64,000 nt of DNA from Pseudoscleropodium purum (lineage: Eukaryota > Streptophyta > Bryopsida > Hypnales > Brachytheciaceae), in contig OZ017798.1 in the NCBI GenBank assembly GCA_963969395.1, positions 12,578,173 to 12,642,172 on the forward strand, written 5' to 3'. A program made the position numbers and the translations under genes. The notes below the pieces were generated by a model that did not search any database, had not been told where the DNA came from, and saw only the letters and a program-made list of their open reading frames with translations. How positions within the stretch are numbered: the first letter of the stretch is position 1; each line of letters opens with the position of its first letter. Below are positions 1-12,639 of the stretch, one piece after another.

Positions 1-1225
1 GGAAAGTATCCCTCACGGGAGCCAACCCCCTCCAAGATTATCCTTCAATTCTAGTAGTATGGGGTCGTCTAATTTTACTTAGTTAGAGATGAGCAGTGAT
101 TAATTATGGCACAGTTTGCAGTGTAACTATGGCCCATTATGATTGGCTGCAAGACTCTTAATATTGCAACCAATCCTTAGATGATTTTGCAACCAACCTT
201 TAGTTAGAAATAGGGAATTCAAGTCTACATCACCAGTGTAGAAGAAATATAATCTTCAACTAAAAAATTTCTAGTAATTGTGTTTTGAGAACAAAATTTC
301 TAAAAAATTATAGAATCCTTCCAAACTCTATTTTTGTACATGGAAAAATTTCCGCTCTCAGAAAAACCATGCTCCATGTATGTGTAACTCCTTAAGTGGT
401 CAAAAAAAGGTCGACTCCCTTACTTAACCCTAAAGTGCCACGAGGCCAAAAAATCGCCTAGAGATGACATTTGGCATTTCTTTGAGATGAAAAAAAATAA
501 TGTTTTCTTCAAATCTTTAGGGGCTTAGTTTAGCACTTATGCCAAAAGGTACCATAGTGTTGGAAATCCTCTCATTCATTGTTGTATTGTTGACTTTTCT
601 ACATGATAGGAGGATGTTTAATGCATAGATTACCATATAGTGTGTTTTGGCAACTTCAAGCTCTTTGGTCTTAATGTAAATTTGAGCCTTAAAAATGATA
701 TTTTTTGAGTTTGTGCACACAAGTGAAACAAAGATATTAAAGTAGTTTCTACTCAAATCAAAAAATTTGAAGAATTCCAATATTGAATGCTTTATAGCAA
801 TTTGAACTAAATCCCAATAATCATGGTTTACTAATTTTTTTTAATTATAGAAAGACAAGAAAATTATTTGACTTCATATTGTTTTCATGGTATTAGGTAC
901 ACCATAGAATAAAGTTTTAGATTTTTTGAGCTAATTTTAGAATAGATTTGGCTTCTTCTTTATTTTATAAATAATAATCTCCATCATTTCAAATTTCACA
1001 AATAATCTAAATTGTTTTGAGTTATAGGTGACATATGATTTTTTCTTTAAAAAATAAAAATAAAATTTTCAAGAATAAATAGTCATAACATGGAAACATA
1101 AGTGTAAGGATTTTGCAATTCATTTCTATAGTCATATGCTTGCCTTTTGAGGGTTAATCTTGGAAAGACAAGACTTATCAATAAGATAGTCAACCCCAAA
1201 TTATCAAATTGTTGGATGAATAAGT
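1..1225. other. AT-rich spacer, no gene seen
   Basis: Strongly AT-rich sequence with only short accidental frames. No domain or repeat family was recognised. Confidence 0.5.
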
Positions 1226-1449
1226 CACTACAAGAGAAAGGGGTGTTTTAAGTGAGTTTTTAAGTAAAGTCCTAAAAGTAAGATTATAAGTAATGACCTT
1301 TGAAGAGATTTTCAATAAAAATTTCCAAAAAACACATATATTTCTAGTAAATTTTTCTCAAAAAATCTCTTCAAAGGTCATTACTTATAGTCTTATCTCT
1401 ATGACTATATTTTAAAATTCACTTAAAACACCCTTTTGTCTTATAGTAA
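1226..1449. mobile_element. CACTA-like foldback MITE, about 224 bp
   Basis: The left end CACTACAAGAGAAAGGGGTG matches the right end read in reverse complement (TACTATAAGACAAAAGGGTG). The arms pair over about 90 bp, including a long shared block (TATAAGTAATGACCTTTGAA and on). CACTACAAGAAAA-type ends are those of plant CACTA (En/Spm) transposons. No coding capacity. Target duplication is not clear. Confidence 0.72.
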
Positions 1450-2217
1450 ATGCATTCTTGATTTTTTCCTAGAGATCATTCATCAACCTTTATAGATTAC
1501 CTTGGCATTTTAGTGTTAAACCCTAAGAGTAATCCTATATCCCCATATTTCTATAAGGTCAAAGTCATCCACTTACCACTTTTAATTTTCCAACATGTCA
1601 TCTTTATAAAAGGTCTTCTAAAATACTACTACTTGCTATTTTTTGTTTTCCAACTCATCATCTCTATAGAAGGTCTTCTAAAACACTACATGCCTATTAA
1701 GAATTGTAGCAAGGACTTCTAACTTCACTAGTGCTATTCTTTATTTCTTAAACCAAAATAGGAAGACAATATTTTTTTATTTTTTTATATCTTTTCTTTT
1801 GAAAAATTCATGAGAAAATCTTGAGAATGCTTCTATTCTCATTTAGTCTTGTTTAATGAGTATGTAGAAATGATCCACCCTATTTTTTTCAAGATTGTGA
1901 AGATAGGATGCTACAAGAAAAATGATAGAGAAGTCTTTTCAAGTAGTTGTATTTAATAATATATATGAAGAAATATTTTTTATATTATTTTAAAACTATC
2001 ATCTCAAAACTTCACTTTGGAAACAATTGAATAGCTAATAAAATATGATATTATTCAAGTTTTTTATTTCATTTATTGAAAATATATATAGGAGATGTAT
2101 CCATTGTCATTACCTTTTCAATTGTAAAACCTATAGGATTTTCTACTAGTGCTTCCAAGTTGTATTTTAATATGATAAAAAGGAAACTAAAGTAATGCAA
2201 TTGAGCTATTCAAAAAA
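1450..2217. other. AT-rich spacer with a small local duplication
   Basis: A segment of about 63 bp with CCAACWYRTCATCTYTATA and GAAGGTCTTCTAAAA-type blocks occurs twice at about 1586-1690. No gene seen. Confidence 0.4.
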
Positions 2218-2640
2218 GATGCTATTCACATCTTATGTATGATGGCTATCAAGCCATATGATCTTTCTATTCATATCCAACATACCAGAGCCATCAAGCC
2301 ATATCTTTCTATTCACATCTTCTACAATGTAAGACAAGCCTATACCTCTATTTACATCTTATGTACACCATCCAACGAGCCATATCTTTCTATTCACATT
2401 TAACTCTTGAGGATTTGGTTATATCAATCTTCCATTCTTTTACAACTTTTCTAAATAAGAACAAGACCATACCTTTTTGTTCACATCTTATGTACAACAA
2501 CTATTAAGCCATATCTTTCTATTCACATCTTCTAAAAGCTAAGACAAGTCAATACTGATATTCACATCTTATTTACAATTGCAACATCCAACAAGCTATA
2601 TCTTTCTATTCACATATTGCTTAAGTTTAAAGCAAGATAT
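2218..2640. repeat. Degenerate tandem repeat with a TATCTTTCTATTCACATCTT core
   Basis: The motif AAGCCATATCTTTCTATTC followed by ACATCTT recurs about five times, alternating with a TTCACATCTTATGTACA variant. Spacing varies around 40-150 bp. Not coding. Confidence 0.65.
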
Positions 2641-5094
2641 GAAAATGAACAAACCATTGAATAATAATTCAACTTGAGAGCATAGTTCATGTAAAAGAGT
2701 GAATTAATGAAGTGAAAGAGGCTTTTGACATAGTGTCTAACTTCACAAATACTTCATAATGAAGGCAATTCATTAATTTAAAAAAATTGAAACCCCCTTG
2801 TACAATTTATTTCTCTTTGAAAATATTCACCAATATTTGAAGAAAAAACTTTTGAAATGGGGAATTTTCAAGCTAAAAAAGAATGTTTAGGGTACTTTAC
2901 TCTCTATTGCAGTAGATGTAGTGGTTGCAAAAAAAATTGTAAAAAAATAAATGGACAATACTACTACTAATTTTTTTAAATACTTAAAGTAGTCAAAGTG
3001 ATCTTTGAGTTTTATAATTTCAAATTAATCAATGTAAATAAGGTCCAAACTTTTCTTTTTTTAACTTTTTGTATATCAACAATAAAGAAATTGCATTGAT
3101 TTAATGAAGCCTTCTAAATACTAAAATATGGATATAAAATTGTACTTTATCATTATCAATAGAGTATATTTGTACAAAAATGTAATCAAATGATGAAGAA
3201 TTAACTTTAGAAGAAGCTATGATTGTTTTTTCAAGAAGATATGTATATTTTTGTGGTAAGGTTATAAAAAAAATTAGTGATTTAAATTGAAGGAAAAGTT
3301 GAAAAGTCATAAAAGTTGAAAAATTAGCAAAATTGTCAATTTGTAATAGTATGATCACTACATCATAGCTTGAAAATTCTCACTGCCTAAAATTTTCTTA
3401 GAATTTAATATTACTCATTTTATGACATTAATTGAGATTAAAAAAACATAAAGAATGTAAAGAGAATTTGGAAACTTTGTCTCTCTTACTTAATGAAGCA
3501 TTTTAGAGTAAAGTTGGAAGTGTAGACCTTGGAGTCTATGGATGATCTCCAATTACAATACCCTAGTAATTAAATTCCTTGTTTAACAACTTCTCCTTCA
3601 ATGAAATAGAGATTTTTTTTTCTTACATGTGCCTTGTATTGTTTTTCTAGTTCCAATTTTAGTTGAACTTTGAAATGTCCAAATGATTTCTTATCCATCC
3701 AAAGTAATGTTTGAATTTATTAAAAAAAATAACTTTCTTCTATAAGAATTTTGAAGAAATTGAGACAAATAACAAAATTATACAAAGATATAAGAAAAAA
3801 TGTGCAAAATTTCAAAAAAATTCGGGGAATTAAAGAATGGGAATTTTTAATGAATATCATAAGGTATACCAACCTATTTCTAATTCAATTCATATATTCC
3901 AAGGAATACAATTCTAAACAAAACTATAGAAGAGTACATGAGGCCATATTTAGAATTAAAGTAGTTCATTTTGTTGATCTTATATAAATGGAAATATCAT
4001 ATAGTTCGCTTGAAAGATGTCCCTAGCTCATTGTTGAATAATATTATAGTCATTGTATTAATATTAAATAAGGCATATGGTAAATAAAATAAATATGTAA
4101 AGCTATAGAATGAAAAGCATTAAATATATAAATTTTATCATGTTTTGAATTTATATGCTTTGAAATCAAAATTGTATGTTTTATTGTTGAGTGTGGAATG
4201 GCCTTTTGTAATGAAATTATAAAAAATAAAATAACTTGAAATTATAGGGTTAAAAAACCCTCATTATGTAAGTTGATTAGTATATGAATGTATTTCAAAA
4301 GGACATAGAAAAAAAGGTAAATAGCCTTAGACATTGTCAAGGGTCAAAATGCATTTAATTTCCTTAAAAAAAACTTTTTAAAATTTCAAAATGATTGAGA
4401 GATAGAAAAGAACTCATATAAGAAAATTTGGGCATTTTATCAATTCAAAGTGGACTAAGAGCATTGAAAGTTTAAAATTCATAGAACACATTTTTGTTTT
4501 ATTAAAAAATTTAAACATTTAATACATTCATTACAATAAAATAAATGAATATTGAATTACATTGAGAAATAAAACTGAGTATTGATAATGGTCTTCATTC
4601 AAAAATTCATATCATATTCATCTATCAATGAAATTCAAAATTGTAAAGGCAACAATTGAAGTATACACATTTAAAAGAATGTGAAAACTAAAATTATTTC
4701 AAAGCCATTTGTTGTTTGTACGTGAGTGGATTTCAAACTTGATCTATCAAACTACTCAATTTTATGAGTATTTTAAAATCAACTCAAACTTTTGCATTGC
4801 ATGATTCTTCAAAATCTCTTGTAGAGTAGGATTTTATGACTCATTGATACACACCAAGTAATAAAATATAGATGGATTGTAGGATGTGAAAATAGCTCCT
4901 CTCTTCATGAGGTAGTATCTTAAAACATTGTTGTGCCTCTGCCTATGAGACAAAATCTTCTTTAGTTGCATTCTTTATGTCCTTCATCTAATACAAACTT
5001 GCTTGTATAAGTACTTAGAGTTGCAAATTTTATCTATAGCCAAAATCACCTCCAATAAAGTATGTCATTCATCACAATTGTTTGGATATTGAGA
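2641..5094. other. AT-rich spacer, no gene seen
   Basis: Very AT-rich. The part from about 4830 may be the degraded downstream continuation of the LINE at 5095-5845, but I could not align it to motifs. Confidence 0.4.
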
Positions 5095-5845
5095 ACTTCA
5101 TGTAAATTTGCAGCTCAAAATTAATACAACATTGTCCATTGTGAGGCAATTGTCTAACTTCTCTAGGCTTAGGACTACAATTGCAACATTTTGTGGCATA
5201 ATAAAAGTTGAAAAGGCAAATTCCATAGGTTTGTTACCTAAACCACCCATTTGTCTACTAGTATATGTAAATTGGTTGGGTAGGCCCATAAGTTGCAAGG
5301 TCGAGCGAAAATTAGTATGCATGGCTTGTAGACCAATTGGTTCAAAGGCATGATGCACAAAAGTCCAAACTTCATGACGAAGGATGTGAGATTTTGGAAA
5401 TTGGTCTTTATTCTTGCAACTATAAAATTTGTTTCATCTACACATTGCATCATGATCAATTTCCTTGTATCCTCGTATAAGTTTATATCTTGAATATTCT
5501 CTATCTATTGTATGTTTAGCCATGATGTTGAAAGTTTCTTATGTGACGAGAAATAGGTATGGTGCTAAAGGATAGCCTTGTTGCACACCCTTTAGTACTA
5601 AAAATGGAATTGTTGCAACATATTTGATTTTGCTCCCTCAAATACTACTTGGACCACGTGGATGAAAGCTGGTGGGGAGCCTTGTTCCTATATAATTTGA
5701 TACATAAAGCTCGACCTAACAAGATCATAAGCTTTTTTGAAATAAACTTTCAAGAGTCCCATTTCTTTGCATGGCTCCTAGGTCCATGTGATGACTTTGC
5801 ATTGAAGTAGAATATTGTTAACAATGTACCTTCTGAATAGAAATG
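5095..5845 (-). pseudogene. Broken LINE-type (non-LTR) reverse transcriptase fragment
   Basis: On the minus strand, short stretches keep the order of plant LINE reverse transcriptase motifs: RRYIVNNILL near 5810-5840, GLLKVYFKKAYDL (the F.KAYD block) near 5715-5755, GVQQGYPLAPYLF near 5545-5590, and QCVDETNF near 5430-5455. In an active enzyme the last would be the catalytic (Y/F)xDD box; here the second Asp is Glu. Several stops and frame changes separate the blocks. A continuing region with VLSLEKLDN (5110-5200) may be the thumb-side part. The copy is dead and old. The family call rests on motif order. Confidence 0.8.
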
Positions 5846-7310
5846 CAATTTGAACCATCTACTTTGAATATGGCAGTTATAGGAATATATTCAATATTCA
5901 ATAATATATTAAAATTTTGGAGAATAAATTTAAAAGAGTTGAAGAACCTTTCAACCTTCATAATTAATCTTAATAGTACATCAAATTTTTATATTAGGAA
6001 ATATTCAAAATTCACAAACCCTATTTGTGAATAGGAATTATACAAATTAATACAATGGTATCAAAACTAAAAATATTTTGACATGATTACCAAAATGGCT
6101 AAAAAAATTGTGTATTATGAAATGTCGCCTTTGAAGTCCAATTACTTTTTTTTTTAAACTATTACTTTTGAAGTGAGTTTTTTCCCCACTCTATTCAATG
6201 TGCACATACCAGAACTATTGTTTGGAAAACCTGGTAGTTAGTTCAAAGGAAGCCGGTGAAAATGATAAAATACCCAATTGGATTTTAAAAGCATACGTTA
6301 AAAATCAGTGAAAAAATCTAGAGAATTCCTATTTCTAGTAAAAAAAATTAGAACCTGAAAAAACAGTTTACTGTAGGAATTTCAGGAAAAATAGCCGATG
6401 AAGCTCAAAAAAATTCTCGAACACTGCCTTCAACATTCACATTATTTTACAATATTTAATTTGGATCCCATATAAAAATATAGAATGGCCGGCTTTTTTA
6501 ACCAAAATACAAACAAACGCAGTCTTCAGATATTCAGTAAAGCATAGCCACCGACTCAGAAACAGTTCCAATAAATACCATAGAAATGATAATTTGGAAA
6601 TCACTGGTGCACACAAGGCATCCGTCAATCAATGACCTTCGGACACGTGCATCAAATAAATGCTAACAAGACACCTCTATCCAGCACAAAAGGTAGGATG
6701 TTCTAAAAGCAACCCTGCTCTAGAGGCGACTACTAACACATAGGTACATTTCTTCAATGTAGTCAAAATGTACATTTCAGGAGGCGGATCTTTTTTAGTG
6801 ATCATTGCGTGCTGACTACAAATATTTGTAGCTAAGCTTAATTTTATGAAGGTTCAAAAAATATGAAATGACTTGAGTTAAGTACCAATTTCATTTTTCT
6901 TCCTCCAAAAATTCATTGAAAATTGTTTCAAGGAATTTAACTTTCCTTAAAATGCAATGAAGCTCTATAAAAGTTTGCTTTAAGAGAAAACCATTGGATG
7001 AAATTTGAGGTCTCCAATAGCCCATTTCAGGCTTGTTCCCGTCGTTGTTCCCCCATAGTAAACGGTATAGCTGATTGTTCCCAAAAAAATTCAAAAAATA
7101 AAATAAAATAAAATTCTTAGAATGCAAAAAAAAAGTTGAGAAAAAAATTTAATTTTTTTTGGGCAATGAGATGGCACTCTCTTGGCTACATTAGACTGCA
7201 CCGCTAGCCGTGTTCACTACGTTCTTACAACCAGATTACTCGTAGTCTCTTAGAGGCTTCAAATTTCATTTAATGTACCAAATGGTTCAGACTTCAAAAT
7301 GACAAATATT
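5846..7310. other. AT-rich spacer, no gene seen
   Basis: Only short frames. A slightly GC-richer patch at about 6430-6800 shows no recognisable protein. Confidence 0.45.
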
Positions 7311-8255
7311 ACCCCCTAAAGGACTAGCATGCATTTTTTTGGCTACATAGCAATTTCAGGCATGTCTATGTGACTAGAAATCTCTATATTTTTGGCCTAA
7401 ATTTCAAGAAAAGGTAGAAACAAAGAATATCTTTCATATGCACTAAATTTCATGACATTTAGACATATGAGTCAAAAGTTATAGCCTAATATGTTAATTT
7501 TTTTTCCATAAATGGGCAATCTAGGTAGATAAGGAAAAATCACTTTTTCCTTGAACAAAGATTGGAAATTGATTTTATAGAGTTATTTATATGTAGAAAG
7601 CTTTGAATCATTCCATTTTGATCAATGAGTCAAAAGTTATGAGGATTTTTTTGATTTGTGGGTAGTTAAGGATCCTCAACTCTAAAATAAACTTTTGAAG
7701 TCTTTTATCTTATTCAATTTTCAATATTTTGGGGAAAACAATTTATAGAATGTAGATTGTTTATTGCAACATTGAGACCATTGGGATTGGCATTTTTCAA
7801 TTCCATATTTAAATTCTTAACAATTTAGTATTTTGAAATCATCCTCTACTACTATCTATCACCATTTTTTTTTCCCTATATGTATATGTTGTACAATTCC
7901 AAATGATTTGAAAATTTTCAAGCATGTGACCAACTTATCTAGGAAAAAGAATCCAAAGAAGCACTACCATTTTAGACATTTTTTCATACAAAAGTGAGCT
8001 TGTGAGGTGCAATTGCCTTGTTTTTTTGAAGGGCCCAAAAAATGATTTTAGTGAATTTAAATGCTTCATATCCTATTATCCAAGTGGTAGAAATTTCTGA
8101 TATTTTTAGCACATGTTCTCAAGTTAGCATACTAAAAAAAACAATGGTTACATGTCAAAAAAAAATTTTTTTTCAAAAATTTGGTGTTCTCATTAAAAAT
8201 GAAAGTTTTGGAGCGTTTTTTTTATGTAAATATAATCATGAAACTTTAAGGATTA
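7311..8255 (-). mobile_element. ACCCCTAAAG-ended DNA element, copy 1 (about 945 bp)
   Basis: The left end ACCCCCTAAAGG and the right end CTTTAAGGAT are degraded inverted termini. The interior matches, in opposite orientation, the copies at 29883-30815 and 56954-57858, for example TCATTCCATTTTGATCAATG and GAATCCAAAGAAGCACTACC. No transposase frame is present, so the element is non-autonomous. Confidence 0.7.
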
Positions 8256-8404
8256 AAGTGGTCACATGAAGTGGGTCCTACAAGGTGAATTTATTCCTAG
8301 GGAAAACATTGGAATTTTATATTTGCCATCTAACATACTCAAATTTGAAAAATTTTGAATTCATAATTAAAATCAAGGCTCTTAAATGAGTGAGAGGGGT
8401 GAAA

Positions 8405-8505
8405 AACACAAAATTAATTTGTCTGGCCTTTGGCTTGGCGGTTCCTTTGTTCCTTTTAATACAATGGTTTCGATTTGTTATTAAAAAAAACAATAATAAT
8501 AATTA
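8405..8505 (+). mobile_element. LINE/SINE-type 3' end with A-rich tail
   Basis: The segment reads GGCTTGGCGGTTCCTTTGTTCC, then TTTAATACAATGGTTTCGAT, then TTGTTATT and an A-rich AAT tail. The end is shared with the retroposon at 23189-23243 (TTTAATGCAATGGCTCGCC, then ATTTGTTATC and A-rich tail). The 5' limit and target duplication are not clear. Confidence 0.55.
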
Positions 8506-9206
8506 ACCAAGTACAACATAGGGGGCAATTTTTTACAATTACTCTGCAAAACACAGAATTCAACCAGCAAGGCCCTCTTACAACTTATGACCGCCTTCAG
8601 AATGTGGTGAATTTGCAGATGTGTCTTCTGAGGGGAGAATTTTTTTTTTGTGAAAAGGTCAGATTCATTACAGTTTTGTTACCCAGAAATTCATTTTCTA
8701 TTTCTTGATTGCACTTGAATTAGAATAAGATTTATTGCAAAATGAGCAACAATTGTTCATGTAGGAGGGAAGTTGAAGAAGTTGAGATTTCTATTTAATT
8801 TATTTCAAAATTGATGCATGCTCTCCACATTCCTCAGGAAGTGGCATTTCATGAATTCAAAGCCCCACATTCTAAGTTACAGTGGAAAGTTCCAAGTTAT
8901 TGGATATGCCAACATATCCAAATTTTGTCATACAAACTACTTGTAGACACTGAGGCCCCCACTACCAAATTGAACCACAACAAATGGATGTGTAAACTAA
9001 ATATCTAAGCTGGTGGGGTGCCCCAGGGGTGGCCCTTGTACTTTTTATTTGCTGCTGAAATAAAGTGCAATGTGTGAAAAAAACAAGACAGAAACCCACC
9101 AAAACAGTCTCCAAAAGAGTTTGGACTCTTACTAGAGCTCTAATGTAACTACATCTAAAAACCAACCTAAATTCAATATGGTTCCCATTCTTATACTGAA
9201 ATTTTG
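8506..9206. other. Spacer, no gene seen
   Basis: Short frames only; no motif recognised. Confidence 0.4.
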
Positions 9207-9649
9207 GGGATCTTGTTGGTAGTCAAAAGGGGATTCTAGATTCTCTTGAAATGCACTTTTTAGACACTACATGAACAGACTATGAATTATGAATTCAAAG
9301 TATTGAAATTAGAGGTGATTTTTTAAAACCAACCTTAGATTCTTAGGAATAGTATAAGTAATTTTAGATAAGAATTTGTAGGGCGGGTAGAAAAAGATTG
9401 AAAATAGATGTACTAGTATGTTACCTTAGAAGTTAGTATTGTTTACTTTTCAAGATGACATCAGTAGCTATTTATGAGTTGTGACCTATCTCTCAAACAA
9501 AATCCTATAAATGTTCAACCTCTATTTACAAAACCTTAGAGGACACCACTCTTGAGACCTTTGAAGATTCGTGGCTTTTTCTTCTTGTAGTGTCCAAAAA
9601 ACACATTCTAAGAGAATCTAGGATCCCTTTGTGACTGCCAACAAGACCC
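9207..9649. mobile_element. Non-coding element with 63-bp terminal inverted repeats, 443 bp
   Basis: The left end GGGATCTTGTTGGTAGTC pairs with the right end, read in reverse complement as GGGTCTTGTTGGCAGTC. Similarity continues for about 63 bp up to GGACACTAC/AGACACTAC. The interior has no frame of note. The superfamily is not assigned because no clean target duplication is seen. Confidence 0.7.
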
Positions 9650-10049
9650 AACTATAAAAAATTTAATAGTGAAAAACCATACACAAATCTTTGGAAGGGA
9701 CAATTTTATATGTTGTTAACTTGACACTAATCAACATGTTTGGAAGTTCAATACAATCTAAGTGGCATAGGCAAATTTGTGTTATTTGAAAGCATTAGCT
9801 AATTCCAATGGCACAACAAAAGGACATGCTAGGATTATTCCAAAAACATACTCCCAAAGATTCAAAGAATAGCCTTTGTCTATTAGAGTTCAACTTTTGT
9901 TCCTTTCTAATGCCATCAAAGCAATCCATTCATGCATTATACTCAAATTGTATTTAGAGTCCCTATTTTTTTCAATGTAAAATTCAATACTACACTTAAT
10001 TTGCAATATTGGTGTCACCAACATTAAATATCAACTTGAAAATATTAAA
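9650..10049. other. AT-rich spacer, no gene seen
   Basis: Nothing recognised. Confidence 0.4.
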
Positions 10050-10092
<43 letters not shown>

Positions 10093-10130
10093 TATATATA
10101 TATATATATATATTTATTTATTTATTTATT
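10050..10130. repeat. Compound microsatellite (AAT)n (TA)n (TTTA)n
   Basis: An AAT run passes directly into a TA run and then TTTA repeats, about 81 bp in all. Confidence 0.95.
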
Positions 10131-12639
10131 AGCACAATTGTAATTATTCTCACATATCAAAATATAGATTCAAATAGGATTTTGGCTTGTGGATGAACAA
10201 AAAGTAGGTTTGGATGGCATCATTTGTAAAGATATTTACAAATAGTGTTACCTACAAAGTGATTAGTAAGATGACACCAAGTACTACATACGATATATAT
10301 AATTTTACCATTGATAATGTTGTGTATGAAAAATCCAAAACGCTACGATGTCTACCAAGGTTATATTTTCATATAAGTTTTGTGAAGACAACAATAATTT
10401 AGTGGTATTGCAATAGATATGAAAATTTGTCATCAAATTATTATTAAATAATATTATGAAAACACATATGAATATTCCATTATATTAGTCCTTAATACTA
10501 AAAAACTAAGATTAAATTTGAACAAAAATTGTCAAAATTTGGACGAGATTTGTCACTTTCTATTGCATTGAATATCAATGGGATTTTTTTTCCCATTTAC
10601 TCAAATTTAAATTATAATTTTTTAACTACATAATTACAAAGGGGCATTTGAGCAACAAAGTGTGAATATATGCAACTTTAGTGCATGTATAAATAGATTT
10701 TCTACAACCATTGAAGGTATTTATAACATAAACACTTGCATCTATGATATATGTATTTATAACATAGATACTCTATAATCATAGAAGATTTTTTTAATAG
10801 TATAGACACATATAGCCTAGGTTTAAAGTCTAACTTTGAGGCTCTGGTGCTTGTGATCCTAGACTCACATAATTATAGTATCCCACATTAGTAGACTTTT
10901 GACTCCTCTTGGAATGAGATTCTCATACTCTCATAATTTTTTTGGACCATGGGGCTTGATGACATGTCACTTACATATTTGCCAAATTTCAAAAGTAAAA
11001 AAAGGGATTTTGTACACAAAATCTAAAATTGTCCACCGTGCCTAAAAAAGTTGTGCAACATATAGTTTTTGAATATGAAATATGGTTTGAAACTAAATTA
11101 TACTTCCATAACAAAGGGGCATTTTTCCAACTTGTGTCAAAATATTGCAAACATTCATTTCTAAACAATCTATAGAAGGATGTCGTATAGAAGGATGGTC
11201 TTTGGGCACCAATGAATAATGCTGGAGCATGGTACCTAATGTCCCTGTTGGTGCCAACTCCTAAGCTAGTGCCAATACAAACCTTGAGCACCATGCTCTA
11301 CCACTATTCTCGATTGCCTAAGGACCACCTTTTCTACTAGTGTTTGATAAATAATTATTATTTTTAAAAAACAAAATTTGCCTCTTCAACTTTTCATTAC
11401 AATCCTTTGCAATAAATAATTTCTTGATCCAATAATTTCAACAAGTTGATTTTTAGAAATGTTTTTTTAACAAAGTTGTTGCTTGCTATAATATATAATG
11501 TATTGTAAGGTAGGTCCATAAAGTGCTTATTTAAGACCTGAAAATTAATTTGGAGAAGTTAAATTTCTTGAAATATTTTTCACTAAATTTACCTTGAAAG
11601 ATAAATGAAATGGGCATCTAACTCAGACAAATTGTATCATATTTTTTTAGAGCTTTGTGAAATTAGTTATGAATTTTTGAAGTTAAAACGTAGAAGTTAC
11701 TCAAAGTGACTATTTTTTGAAATGCTCACTATTTTGTACATTTTGCTTTTTCATTGCACCAACAATGTACAAAGAATATACATTTTAAGAGGTAGATACT
11801 TTTAGAGCTTAATAGACCTTCACATTTTAAAAGGCGTTGAGGCTTCAAAGCATCTACACTTTTGTTCTAAAGGAAAATCCTCCATGATTCTCCTAGGACC
11901 CATATGAGAAAAAGGCCTTCCATTGAGGATTCATAATAGTCAAGGGTCTATACAACTATGGTAGAAGAATCCATTTTGGACATGCCCCCTATGATGGTTA
12001 CATAGAGTACCCTATTGTAGACAATAGTTGAATGCAATATTTATTGAGATAGATTCATTTTTTTGTATCTTCTTGTTCACTCATCTTTCTTCCTTTGTGG
12101 CTTAGGGAAAAGTGCCATAGCTAACCATAATAGGCGAGTCTATGAAACTAAAATAGGTCCGCATGGAAAATTATTCTAGAGAAGTAAATTTGGCATAACT
12201 TACTTTTGACATTGTTTGGTCTTATGAGCAAGTTGATTCCTAAGAGCATTGTCACCGGGGAGGTGCCACGTGATTGTCTAGAGTTGGGAGTGTGGGCAAG
12301 GGTGGGCGGCTCCCTGTGGACCTCCAAAACCAATCCAATCCAGAGCGGGCCCTCTACGGCGGGCCCTCTATGTCAGCCTAAATTGAGGGCCACTTTTTGT
12401 GGGTATGGGTGCGGGTGCCCCCAGAATGTTTTCACCAGAATCACTCCCGAAACAGATTTTCTGATGAGAGTGCAGACAGCCGAAACGAGACGCAACTGAA
12501 GCGGCAACCCGGTCTGTCACGCCCTCCAAAGCCCCAAACCTAAAAAGCCTAATAAAGCCTAATAATTCGGAATCATAAAGGACACAGAATCCAGGCCAGG
12601 GTTTATCATAGTTATAAGGGCCCGTCATTAACAAATGAA
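10131..12639. other. AT-rich spacer; one dispersed-repeat fragment
   Basis: The part at about 10690-10860 (ACAACCATTGAAGGTATTTA, then TAACATA) resembles 50550-50690 (ACAATCATTTGAAGGTGTTT, then ATAACATA). GC rises from about 12200 towards the 125-aa gene. GCGGGCCCTCTA occurs twice at 12345-12370. No coding gene is supported. Confidence 0.4.
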
